Assembly (NCBI GenBank): GCA_904398675.1
Contig: CAJFPI010000111.1
Coordinates: 1-6,878, forward strand
Length of the DNA: 6,878 bases
Direction: 5' to 3'
DNA from: an uncultured Oscillospiraceae bacterium
GTDB lineage: Bacteria > Bacillota > Clostridia > Oscillospirales > Oscillospiraceae
Below are positions 1 through 5,004 of the stretch, in pieces. Position numbers and translations under genes: made by a program. The notes beneath the pieces were generated by a model. That model saw only the letters and a program-made list of their open reading frames with translations. It did no database searches and had not been told where the DNA came from. Position 1 is the stretch's first letter. Each line of letters starts with the position of its first letter.

Positions 1-87
1 AACTACAAGGACCACGGCTGGAACGGCGACATGGACGCCCGCCTGGAGAAGGTCTATGGCCTCCGCACGGACCATGCGGAGAAATGA
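1..87 (+). CDS. C-terminal end of an unidentified protein (5' truncated)
   Basis: The first frame is open from the window edge to a TGA at 85-87 and gives 28 residues ending in GLRTDHAEK. It is preferred over the other open frames because its codons mostly end in G or C, as in the neighbouring genes, and because a terminator hairpin begins three bases after the stop. The fragment is charged and soluble-looking, with an aromatic patch (NYKDHGWNGD). It is too short to assign to a family, and I do not recognise it. Confidence 0.6.
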   Translation, partial: NYKDHGWNGDMDARLEKVYGLRTDHAEK

Positions 88-89
88 AC

Positions 90-122
90 AAACGCCCCGG
101 GGCACCGTGCTCCGGGGCGTTT
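90..122. terminator. Bidirectional terminator hairpin between convergent genes
   Basis: The left arm at 90-104 pairs with the right arm at 108-122 around a CCG loop. This gives about 15 bp, including one G-U pair, with a GC-rich core (GCCCCGG/CCGGGGC). A-rich and T-rich flanks give short U runs on both strands. It lies three bases after the stop of the upstream plus-strand gene and downstream of the minus-strand HxlR gene, so it probably serves both. The U tract is modest on either side. Confidence 0.7.
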
Positions 123-202
123 GTCGTAATGATTCCGTTTATTTTTGTTCTCCGGTATAGCTCTCTTTGGCCATCTCCCACGCACACAGCTGCGTGCTGT
201 TC

Positions 203-535
203 TCACAGCCGGTTTTTGTCCCCCCACTCGCACATGCCGTCCAGAATCGGGATCAGGGACTTCCCCCGCTCCGTCAGGCTGTACTCCACCTTGGGCGGGA
301 TCTGGGGGTACTCCTCCCGGTGGACCAGCTGGTCCCGCTCCAGCTCCTTCAAAGTGGAGCTGAGGGTCTTATAGGAGATCCCTCCGATATACTTTTTCAT
401 CTCGTTGAACCGGACCACCCCAAACTCCATCAGGGTGTAGAGGATCGTCATCTTGTATTTGCCGCTGATCAGCGACAGGGTATAGCTGAACCCGGTGGCG
501 CTGAGCCGCTCGTCAGAGATGCATCGCTTTCCCAC
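203..535 (-). CDS. HxlR-family winged helix-turn-helix transcriptional regulator
   Basis: The 110-residue product matches the HxlR/MarR-like winged-helix family in order and length. It has an N-terminal segment SYTLSLISGKYK (about 17-28), a recognition-helix region ISYKTLSSTLKELERD (53-68), the wing and loop EYPQIPPKVEYSLTERG (75-91), and a C-terminal helix ending CEWGDKNR. The frame is open to a GTG at 584-586. I prefer the GTG at 533-535 because AAGGGAAG lies upstream at workable spacing and the length then fits the family. At the N-terminal position where redox-sensing members such as HypR and YodB carry a conserved Cys, this protein has Thr14. Its own cysteines are Cys5 and Cys102. HxlR proteins bind DNA as dimers and often control adjacent reductase genes, so the divergent flavoprotein at 661 is the likely target, by inference. 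Confidence 0.88.
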   Translation of the reverse strand: MGKRCISDERLSATGFSYTLSLISGKYKMTILYTLMEFGVVRFNEMKKYIGGISYKTLSSTLKELERDQLVHREEYPQIPPKVEYSLTERGKSLIPILDGMCEWGDKNRL

Positions 536-552
536 GACAGCACTTCCCTTCA

Positions 553-584
553 GGTAAGTATTGAACGTAAAGGTGCGTACTTGC
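553..584. promoter_or_regulatory. Possible HxlR operator (inverted AAGTA/TACTT half-sites)
   Basis: AAGTA at 556-560 and TACTT at 578-582 are inverted half-sites whose centres are 22 bp apart, about two helical turns. The right half-site overlaps the proposed -35 box of the flavoprotein promoter. Spaced inverted repeats are normal for dimeric HxlR operators. The half-sites are short, so chance occurrence is possible. The 602-615 palindrome is an alternative operator. Confidence 0.3.
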
Positions 585-609
585 ACTTTTGTTTCATTCT
601 GGTTATCAT
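581..609 (+). promoter_or_regulatory. Promoter of the first flavoprotein gene
   Basis: A -35-like TTGCAC at 581-586 is followed after 17 bp by the -10-like TATCAT at 604-609. The predicted start is near 616, giving a leader of about 45 nt with GGAGGT at 651-656 before the ATG at 661. The -10 matches the sigma-A consensus at five of six positions and the -35 at only three. The -10 lies inside a perfect palindrome, which gives the opposing promoter the same hexamer. Confidence 0.5.
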
Positions 610-615
610 GATAAC
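602..615. promoter_or_regulatory. 14-bp perfect palindrome holding two opposing -10 boxes
   Basis: GTTATCATGATAAC is identical to its reverse complement. It contains TATCAT on the plus strand (604-609) and the same hexamer on the minus strand (608-613). Each has a -35-like hexamer exactly 17 bp upstream on its own strand: TTGCAC at 581-586 and TTGCTT at 631-636. RNA polymerase could hardly occupy both promoters at once, and a dimeric repressor on the palindrome would block both. Confidence 0.5.
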
Positions 616-636
616 ATCGACAGCGGAAAAAAGCAA
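608..636 (-). promoter_or_regulatory. Promoter of the HxlR regulator gene
   Basis: On the minus strand, TTGCTT (plus positions 631-636) is followed after 17 bp by TATCAT (plus positions 608-613). Transcription would begin near 601, about 65 nt before the preferred GTG start at 535. It would begin only about 15 nt before the alternative GTG at 586, which has no ribosome binding site. Confidence 0.45.
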
Positions 637-660
637 GCTCCGCGGATTTTGGAGGTATGT

Positions 661-1206
661 ATGGGTAAGAAGATTGTAGTAATCACCGGCAGTCCCCGGA
701 AGAACGGAAACAGCTTTGCCATGACCGACGCCTTTATCCAGGCGGCGGAGGCCAAGGGCCACACGGTACAGCGCTTTGACGCGGCCATGATGAATCTGGG
801 CGGCTGTCATGCCTGCGAGACCTGTTTCAAGACCGGCAAGGCCTGCTCCTTTGACGACGACTTCAACACCATCGCCCCGGCGATTCTGGAGGCGGACGCC
901 CTGGTGTTCACCATGCCGGTGTACTGGTACTCCATCCCCGCCCAAATCAAGGCCGTCATCGACCGGATCTATTCCCTGGTGGTGGGCGGCAAGGATATCG
1001 CCGGCAAGGCGTGCGCCCTCATTGCCTGCTGCGAGGAGGAGGACCTCTCCGTGCTGGACGGGGTGCGGATCCCCATGGAGCGGACGGCGGCGCTGAATAA
1101 GTGGAGAATGGTGGGCGAGGTGCTTGTCCCCGGCGTCCTCCATCCCGGCGATATAGACAGGACCGACGGCTGCGCCCAGGCCGCGGCCCTGGCGGACAAG
1201 ATCTGA
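661..1206 (+). CDS. Flavodoxin-fold NAD(P)H-dependent oxidoreductase, iron-sulfur flavoprotein type
   Basis: The 181-residue product belongs to the NADPH-dependent FMN reductase/flavodoxin-like superfamily. It has a first beta strand and FMN phosphate-binding loop at residues 5-18 (GSPRKNGNS at 10-18), a cysteine cluster at 49-62, and the flavin-side motif MPVYWYSIPAQIKAVIDR near residue 82. The cluster is C49-X2-C52-X2-C55-X6-C62, close to the compact [4Fe-4S] motif of archaeal iron-sulfur flavoproteins. It may therefore carry FMN plus a cluster and act in cytoplasmic electron transfer; the substrate is unknown. The start at 661 is set by GGAGGT at 651-656, and the upstream in-frame extension to 589 would overlap the promoter. 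A divergent HxlR regulator is the likely controller. A paralogue follows at 1434. Confidence 0.9.
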   Translation: MGKKIVVITGSPRKNGNSFAMTDAFIQAAEAKGHTVQRFDAAMMNLGGCHACETCFKTGKACSFDDDFNTIAPAILEADALVFTMPVYWYSIPAQIKAVIDRIYSLVVGGKDIAGKACALIACCEEEDLSVLDGVRIPMERTAALNKWRMVGEVLVPGVLHPGDIDRTDGCAQAAALADKI

Positions 1207-1209
1207 GAC

Positions 1210-1401
1210 TGTCAAAAAAGCGGCGGAGCCGCTTTTTTGAAGGGGATGCGGCCCCCTGCGCGCAGGATTTGTTCGTCACTGACGGCCAAATCCCACACTT
1301 GTGGGCCGAGAAGTGTTTTCCCCCAGGCTCATGTCCTGGGGGAAAACGAATTGCACTTTTTTCGCGCCTGCGGGCGCGAACTCTGCGAGGCTTTTTTGAC
1401 A
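1210..1401. repeat. MITE-like hairpin-rich intergenic element with 12-bp terminal inverted repeats
   Basis: TGTCAAAAAAGC at 1210-1221 is exactly inverted at 1390-1401. Between them are several independent hairpins. The stem 1316-1327/1335-1346 has 12 bp (TTTTCCCCCAGG) and a 7-nt loop. The stem 1361-1368/1373-1380 has 8 bp (TTCGCGCC). The stem 1292-1296/1301-1305 has 5 bp. There is also a CTGCGCGCAG palindrome near 1256-1265. No convincing coding frame is present. Each end carries an outward-facing TTGACA hexamer, but I see no -10 at a proper distance on the right side, where the next gene lies. The layout fits a non-autonomous mobile or dispersed repeat. Copy number cannot be judged from one window, and no target-site duplication is evident. 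Confidence 0.5.
1212..1240. terminator. Strong bidirectional terminator after the first flavoprotein gene
   Basis: A perfect 13-bp inverted repeat (TCAAAAAAGCGGC at 1212-1224, complement at 1228-1240) surrounds a GGA loop. A six-T run in the right arm follows the GC core, and the mirrored A run gives a T run on the other strand. It begins six bases after the stop codon. It also forms the left end of the repeat element at 1210-1401. Confidence 0.85.
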
Positions 1402-1433
1402 AGCTGAAAATCTGATTGGAGGAAGAGAGCGAT

Positions 1434-1985
1434 ATGGGCAAGAACATTGTGATTTTAAACGGCAGCCCCCGGAAAAACGGCAACACCTCCGCCCTGGTGA
1501 AGTCCTTTATCCAGGGCGCCGAGAGCTCGGGCCACACGGTAACAGAATTTTTCCTGGGCGGCATGGACATCCACGGCTGCAAGGGCTGTTTCGGCGGCCA
1601 CAGCGGCAGGGACTGCCCCTGTGTCCAGCGGGATGATATGGACAAAATCTACCCGGCGGTGAAGGAGAGCGGCGTGGTGGTGCTGGCCTCGCCGCTGTAC
1701 TACTGGAACATGAGCGGCCAGCTGCGCACCGCTGTGGACCGTCTCTTCGCCCTGGAGGAGGGGGACGGCAACCTGCTCCGGGGGAACGGCCGGGCCTCGG
1801 CGCTGCTGATGGCAGCGGAGGGAAACGGCTTTGAAGACGTGCTCACCTATTATGACCACCTGATGGAGCATCTCCGGTGGACCAATTTGGGCCACGTCCT
1901 GGCCGGGGGAAATATGAACACCGGCGACATCCAGGGAAAGCCGGAGCTGCAGCAGGCCTATGACCTGGGCAGGTCCATCCGATAG
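1434..1985 (+). CDS. Flavodoxin-fold NAD(P)H-dependent oxidoreductase, second paralogue
   Basis: The 183-residue product is a paralogue of the protein at 661. It shares the GSPRKNGN phosphate loop at 10-17 and FIQ(G/A)AE..GHTV at 25-36. The flavin-side motif is SPLYYWNMSGQLRTAVDR. Its cysteine cluster differs: C49-X2-C52-X8-C61-X-C63, with Gly55 where the first paralogue has its third Cys. A cluster with the same ligand geometry is therefore less certain. It probably binds FMN and reduces an unidentified small molecule or electron carrier. The ATG at 1434 is chosen over a TTG at 1416 because GGAGGA at 1418-1423 precedes it and it aligns with the paralogue's start. No clear promoter was found upstream, where the repeat element and a strong terminator lie. 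Confidence 0.9.
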   Translation: MGKNIVILNGSPRKNGNTSALVKSFIQGAESSGHTVTEFFLGGMDIHGCKGCFGGHSGRDCPCVQRDDMDKIYPAVKESGVVVLASPLYYWNMSGQLRTAVDRLFALEEGDGNLLRGNGRASALLMAAEGNGFEDVLTYYDHLMEHLRWTNLGHVLAGGNMNTGDIQGKPELQQAYDLGRSIR

Positions 1986-2004
1986 AAACGCACTGGACAG
2001 GAAA

Positions 2005-2040
2005 CGCGGGCGGCTGCAGACCAGCCGCCCGCGCTTTTCC
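2005..2040 (+). terminator. Rho-independent terminator after the second flavoprotein gene
   Basis: CGCGGGCGGCT at 2005-2015 pairs over 11 bp with 2023-2033 around a 7-nt loop (GCAGACC), followed by CTTTTCC. The stem is entirely strong pairs apart from one T-A. It begins 20 bp after the stop at 1985. Confidence 0.8.
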
Positions 2041-2088
2041 TCCGGCTGCGGCGGCCGGCGTTTCAGCCAGCGCCGTGATCCCTCTATC

Positions 2089-2113
2089 ATTTTTAATGTT
2101 TATCATTAAAAAT
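2089..2113. promoter_or_regulatory. AT-rich palindrome upstream of the DUF2975/XRE operon promoter
   Basis: ATTTTTAATG at 2089-2098 is perfectly inverted at 2104-2113 around TTTAT. It ends four bases before the -35 box of the operon promoter. A second, imperfect AT-rich inverted repeat lies about 20 bp further on, around the -35 box. The AT content contrasts sharply with the GC-rich surroundings. It is a good candidate operator for the XRE protein encoded downstream. It could also act as an UP-like element. Confidence 0.45.
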
Positions 2114-2116
2114 TTA

Positions 2117-2145
2117 TTGACAAAAATAAAATTTGTTGGTAAGCT
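2117..2145 (+). promoter_or_regulatory. Promoter of the DUF2975/XRE operon
   Basis: A perfect -35 TTGACA at 2117-2122 is followed after 17 bp by TAAGCT at 2140-2145. That -10 matches only three of six positions, but an extended -10 TGG at 2137-2139 lies directly before it. CTCTCC at 2144-2149 could pair with GGAGGG at 2166-2171 and cover the ribosome binding site. That pairing is a weak, unsupported possibility. Confidence 0.55.
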
Positions 2146-2177
2146 CTCCTTAGAAAGCTTTTCCGGGAGGGTTTGTT

Positions 2178-2690
2178 ATGAAAATACTTACGCTGCGTAG
2201 AGCATCCCGCATCATTTCTGTGCTGCTGCTTGCCGGACGGATCCTCATGCTGCTGGGGATCGGAGCGGCGGGCATTGTGGCCCTCACTTCCCTTGTGAAC
2301 CAGTGGAGCGGCCGGCAGCTCTCCTCCGGCGCCTTGCTCCTCGGCCATCCCTTCAGCTTTGGTTTTCTGGCCGCTCTAGCGGCATCCCTGGCAGTCCTGC
2401 TGGGGTTTTGGTTCCTGCTTTTGACCTATGCCCAGCGCATTTTTTCCTCAATGGCCTGCGGAAACACGCCCTTTTCTCCCCACACGGCGGTCTGTCTGCG
2501 GAAGATGGCGCTCTGCCAGCTGACCCTATGTGTGGTGGAAATCCCCTTGAGCCTGTGGCTGTCCATGGAGCTCCAAAAGCTTTTGGCCAATGCCATCAAG
2601 GGCTTGTTTTTTGCTTTTCTCTTTTTCTGTGCCTGCCTCATCTTTCAATACGGCTGCGCTCTGCAGCAGGAGGTGGACGAAATCCTATAA
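2178..2690 (+). CDS. DUF2975-family four-helix membrane protein
   Basis: The 170-residue product has a basic N-terminus and about four hydrophobic helices near residues 12-36, 62-84, 109-130 and 140-158. The family signature is present: a loop with GNTPF at 95-99 followed by a charged LRKMAL segment, and a C-terminal tail QYGCALQQEVDEIL. DUF2975 proteins are inner-membrane proteins of unknown biochemical role. They are very often encoded directly before a small XRE-type regulator, as here. The start is supported by GGGAGGG at 2165-2171, six bases before the ATG. The XRE gene begins 18 bp after the stop, so the two are almost certainly co-transcribed. A sensor or anti-regulator role for the membrane protein is plausible but unproven. 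Confidence 0.9.
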   Translation: MKILTLRRASRIISVLLLAGRILMLLGIGAAGIVALTSLVNQWSGRQLSSGALLLGHPFSFGFLAALAASLAVLLGFWFLLLTYAQRIFSSMACGNTPFSPHTAVCLRKMALCQLTLCVVEIPLSLWLSMELQKLLANAIKGLFFAFLFFCACLIFQYGCALQQEVDEIL

Positions 2691-2708
2691 AACCGAAAAG
2701 GAGCAGCC

Positions 2709-2924
2709 ATGGCTATCATACTTCGTCTGGACCGCATGATGGCGGACCGCAAAATCAGTCTCAACGAGCTGGCGGAAAAGGTGGGGATCGCCAATGTGAA
2801 CCTGTCCAAGATCAAGACAGGGAAGGTCAGCGCCATCCGCTTTTCCACCCTCAATGCCATCTGCGAGGCGCTGGACTGCCAGCCCGGCGATCTGCTGGAG
2901 TTCCGTCCAGATGACCGGCCATAG
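2709..2924 (+). CDS. XRE/Cro-CI-type helix-turn-helix regulator paired with DUF2975
   Basis: The 71-residue product is essentially one HTH domain. It opens with IILRLDRMMADRKISLNELA. The helix-turn-helix region spans about residues 16-36 (LNELAEKVGIANVNLSKIK), followed by LNAICEALDCQPGDLLEF at about 48-65, typical of the short HTH_26-like (PF13443) regulators. AAGGAG at 2698-2703 precedes the ATG at good spacing. It has no effector domain, so its signal presumably comes from a partner, most likely the DUF2975 protein encoded just upstream. The palindrome at 2089-2113 is a candidate binding site, giving autoregulation. Confidence 0.92.
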   Translation: MAIILRLDRMMADRKISLNELAEKVGIANVNLSKIKTGKVSAIRFSTLNAICEALDCQPGDLLEFRPDDRP

Positions 2925-2962
2925 TCTCTGGAGAACTCCGCCTTTTTGCCGCTGATAAAGGA

Positions 2963-3000
2963 AAAGCAAAAGGACATCCTTTCGGATGTCCTTTTGCTTT
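2963..3000. terminator. Bidirectional terminator between the XRE gene and tRNA-Ser
   Basis: A perfect 17-bp stem (AAAGCAAAAGGACATCC at 2963-2979, complement at 2984-3000) closes on TTTC in the plus-strand RNA and on a GAAA tetraloop in the minus-strand RNA. T-rich arms give U runs on both strands. It terminates the DUF2975/XRE operon in one direction and the tRNA transcript in the other. Its base 3000 is also the last base of the tRNA CCA end. Confidence 0.88.
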
Positions 3001-3091
3001 GGCGGAGTGGGAGGGATTCGAACCCTCGGACGGCTTTTGACCGTCACACGATTTCCAGTCGTGCTCGTTATGACCACTTCGATACCACTCC
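3000..3091 (-). tRNA. tRNA-Ser(GGA)
   Basis: The minus strand folds as a class II tRNA. The acceptor stem is GGAGTGG/CCACTCC (3085-3091 with 3004-3010) with discriminator G at 3003 and an encoded CCA at 3000-3002. The anticodon arm CACGA-CTGGAAA-TCGTG gives anticodon GGA, which reads UCC and UCU codons. The long variable arm is GACGG/CCGTC, and the T arm is GAGGG-TTCGAAT-CCCTC. The long variable arm and G discriminator agree with a serine identity. Confidence 0.96.
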
Positions 3092-3157
3092 GAATATAAG
3101 GCCCAGGAGGGCATTTTTCAAGCCGCTGCAGCAAAAGCGGACTGCAACAGCTTTATT

Positions 3158-3186
3158 AGTATACCTGTCCTTTTCCAAATTGTCAA
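3158..3186 (-). promoter_or_regulatory. Near-consensus promoter of tRNA-Ser
   Basis: On the minus strand, a perfect TTGACA (plus positions 3181-3186) is followed after exactly 17 bp by TATACT (plus positions 3158-3163), five of six matches to consensus. The start would be near 3151, leaving a leader of about 60 nt before the tRNA 5' end at 3091. An A/T-rich stretch upstream of the -35 box may act as an UP element. Confidence 0.82.
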
Positions 3187-3328
3187 GAATTTTTTCAAAA
3201 ACAGGGAGATTTTCTCCAAGCCAGCCGGCTGTCAGGGCGTTGGAGACCGTCTGATGCCCGGCGGCAGCCATGCCGGACAATAAATTTTGCGGAAAATAGG
3301 ATTTCCTGTTTTCCACCGGGATAAAATG

Positions 3329-3337
3329 TGCTAAAAT
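3329..3337 (+). promoter_or_regulatory. Extended -10 of the lysA promoter
   Basis: TGC at 3329-3331 directly precedes TAAAAT at 3332-3337, an extended -10 with five of six consensus matches. The -35 at 17 bp upstream is weak (TTTTCC at 3309-3314). Transcription would start near 3344, leaving about 30 nt before the GTG at 3375. That is too short for a lysine riboswitch, and none was recognised between the tRNA promoter and lysA. Confidence 0.5.
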
Positions 3338-3374
3338 GCTCCTGTCAATTTCTCTCCCAGAAGGAGGCTTTTTT

Positions 3375-4664
3375 GTGATCTGTGACAATCTCTCCGTAAA
3401 AAACGGTCATCTTTATTTTGCCGGCCGGGATACCACCGAGCTGGCTGCCCGCTACGGCACCCCCCTCTATCTGATGGACGAGGAGCGGCTGCGCCGCAAC
3501 TGCCGGGTATACCGGGAGGCCATGGGGCGGTCCTTCGCCTCCGCCCTGCCCCTCTATGCCAGCAAAGCCCTGGCCTGCCGCCGGGTCTATGAGATCATCG
3601 CCGAGGAGGGGCTGGGGGCGGATGTGGTATCCGCCGGCGAGCTGTATCTGGCCCGCTCCGCCGCCTTCCCCATGGATAAGGTGTTTTTCCACGGCAACAG
3701 CAAAACTGACGAGGAGATCTCTTTCGCCATGGACTGCGGCGTTGGATATTTCATTATCGATAATGCCGACGAGCTGGCTGCGGTGGAGCGCATTGCCGCC
3801 GAAAAGGGCATCCGGCAGAAGGCCCTCCTGCGCCTGACGCCGGGCATCGACCCCCACACCTTCGCAGCGGTCTCCACCGGTCAGGTGGACTCCAAGTTCG
3901 GCGTCCCCATCGAGACCGGTCAGGCTCTGACATTCGTCCGCCAGGCCCTGGAGCTGCCCCACATCCATCTCAGGGGCATCCACGCCCATGTGGGCTCCCA
4001 GGTGTTCACCTCCCAGGTGTTTTACGACACCGCCGACATCATGCTACGCTTTATGGCGGAGCTTAGGGACAAGCTGGGCTATACCGCTGAGATCCTGAAT
4101 CTCGGCGGCGGCTACGGCGTCCGCTATACCCAGTCGGACCCGGTCGTGGACATTGCCGGGGAGATCGGCAAGGTGGCGGAACATGTGAAAGCTGGCTGCG
4201 CCGCCCTGGGCCTTCCGGAGCCCATGGTGCTGATGGAGCCGGGCCGCAGCATCGTAGCCGACGCGGGGCTGACCCTCTACACCGTGCAGTCCACCAAGAC
4301 CATCCCCGGCTACCGCAGCTATGTCTCCGTAGACGGCGGCATGACCGACAACCCCCGCTATGCCCTCTACCACGCCTCCTACACCATCGAGCCTGCGGGG
4401 CGGATGGATGACGAGAGGGATTTTGTCTGCACTGTGGGCGGCCGCTGCTGCGAGAGTGGGGACATGATCCAGGAGGATGTGGCCCTGCCAAGGCTGCAGC
4501 GGGGCGACCTGCTGGCTGTTTTGACCACCGGCGCCTATAACCACTCCATGGCCTCCAACTACAACACCGTCGCCCGCCCGCCCATTGTGATGCTCAGCGG
4601 CGGACGGGACTATGTGGCGGTGCGGCGGGAGACCTTTGCGGATCTGGCCGCCCGGGAGCTTTAA
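3375..4664 (+). CDS. lysA: Diaminopimelate decarboxylase
   Basis: LysA removes the D-centre carboxyl of meso-diaminopimelate with pyridoxal phosphate to give L-lysine, the last step of lysine synthesis, in the cytoplasm. The 429-residue product has an N-terminal TIM barrel with the PLP lysine at Lys64 (LYASKAL), HGNSKT at 106-111, HVGSQ at 205-209, GGGYG at 244-248 and EPGRSIV at 288-294. The C-terminal beta domain has DGGMTDNPR at 320-328, catalytic CESGD at 359-363 and GAYNHSMASNYN at 386-397. DGGMTDNPR and CESGD favour LysA over ornithine or arginine decarboxylases. AGAAGGAGG at 3359-3367 fixes the GTG at 3375. The in-frame ATG at 3336 overlaps the -10 box and would put the ribosome binding site inside the gene. 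No other lysine gene is adjacent. Confidence 0.96.
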   Translation: MICDNLSVKNGHLYFAGRDTTELAARYGTPLYLMDEERLRRNCRVYREAMGRSFASALPLYASKALACRRVYEIIAEEGLGADVVSAGELYLARSAAFPMDKVFFHGNSKTDEEISFAMDCGVGYFIIDNADELAAVERIAAEKGIRQKALLRLTPGIDPHTFAAVSTGQVDSKFGVPIETGQALTFVRQALELPHIHLRGIHAHVGSQVFTSQVFYDTADIMLRFMAELRDKLGYTAEILNLGGGYGVRYTQSDPVVDIAGEIGKVAEHVKAGCAALGLPEPMVLMEPGRSIVADAGLTLYTVQSTKTIPGYRSYVSVDGGMTDNPRYALYHASYTIEPAGRMDDERDFVCTVGGRCCESGDMIQEDVALPRLQRGDLLAVLTTGAYNHSMASNYNTVARPPIVMLSGGRDYVAVRRETFADLAAREL

Positions 4665-4717
4665 TTGGGTATTTGCCCTCTGCGCCGGCGGGCATACGCG
4701 CTGTGAGCGGTCCTGCC

Positions 4718-4766
4718 GCAGCTTGGGAGGGGAGGGCGTTCTCCGCGTCCTCCCCTCCCCGGCTGC
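4718..4766. terminator. Large hairpin between convergent lysA and the small YtxH-like gene
   Basis: GGGAGGGGAGG at 4725-4735 is exactly inverted at 4749-4759. The stem is extended outward by GCAGC (4718-4722) with GCTGC (4762-4766) across a two-base mismatch. It ends directly before the stop codon of the minus-strand gene. Neither side has a good U tract, so it may act as a weak terminator or a transcript-end stabiliser for both convergent genes. Confidence 0.5.
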
Positions 4767-4940
4767 CTATTTCATATGGTGCTTGACCGAACCGGCCACA
4801 TCGTCCATCACATCGCTGACGGACTGCATGACCTTCCCCGCCTCAGTGGAGGGCTTGGCCTTGGGACGCAGCAGCATATCCGCCGCCATGCCGGCCACGG
4901 CGCCGAAGACCGCGCCGCCTAAAAAGGAAGTCAACTTCAT
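4767..4940 (-). CDS. Small YtxH-like membrane-associated protein (57 residues)
   Basis: The minus strand encodes a 57-residue protein from the ATG at 4938-4940 to the TAG at 4767-4769. It has AAAGGAG upstream (plus 4951-4957, about 10 nt spacing) and GC-ending codons like its neighbours. The N-terminal half is a glycine/alanine-rich hydrophobic segment, FLGGAVFGAVAGMAADMLL (residues 6-24), followed by basic RPKAK. The remaining polar helix carries VMQSVSDVMDDVAGSVKHHMK. This pattern, a Gly-rich membrane helix, a basic edge and an amphipathic tail, resembles YtxH-type small proteins, whose function is poorly known and which are linked to stress in Bacillus. The family call is tentative and the gene itself is likely. 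It is convergent with lysA and divergent from the phosphatase fusion. Confidence 0.72.
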   Translation of the reverse strand: MKLTSFLGGAVFGAVAGMAADMLLRPKAKPSTEAGKVMQSVSDVMDDVAGSVKHHMK

Positions 4941-4975
4941 CTGCGCTCATCTCCTTTTTCATTTGGTGTGCAGCT

Positions 4976-5004
4976 ATAGTATGGCGTCAGGCAGGGTGGA
5001 TTAA
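4976..5004 (-). promoter_or_regulatory. Possible promoter of the YtxH-like gene
   Basis: On the minus strand TACTAT (plus positions 4976-4981) resembles a -10 box and lies about 36 bp before the ATG. The -35 at 17 bp (TTAATC, plus positions 4999-5004) is a poor match. The position is sensible but the support is weak. Confidence 0.3.

Noticed and set aside
179..196. Hairpin CACGCA/TGCGTG just downstream of the HxlR gene
   Set aside because: It has a 6-bp stem with no U tract on the minus strand. The hairpin at 90-122 is a much better terminator.
657..668. Four-codon upstream frame (ATG TAT GGG TAA) overlapping the first flavoprotein start
   Set aside because: The ATG directly abuts the GGAGGT ribosome binding site with no spacer, so initiation there is unlikely.
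1396..1424. Outward promoter for the second flavoprotein from the TTGACA in the repeat end
   Set aside because: At 16-18 bp downstream there is only GGAGGA-like ribosome-binding sequence, with no -10-like hexamer.
3187..3374. Lysine riboswitch upstream of lysA
   Set aside because: The likely lysA start site is near 3344, leaving about 30 nt of leader. No conserved lysine-aptamer core was seen in the interval, only isolated small hairpins such as CCGGC/GCCGG at 3258-3276.
3068..3388. Minus-strand open frame of 106 residues before lysA
   Set aside because: It contains the near-consensus tRNA promoter (3158-3186), runs into the tRNA gene and overlaps the lysA start, with no ribosome binding site at its ATG.
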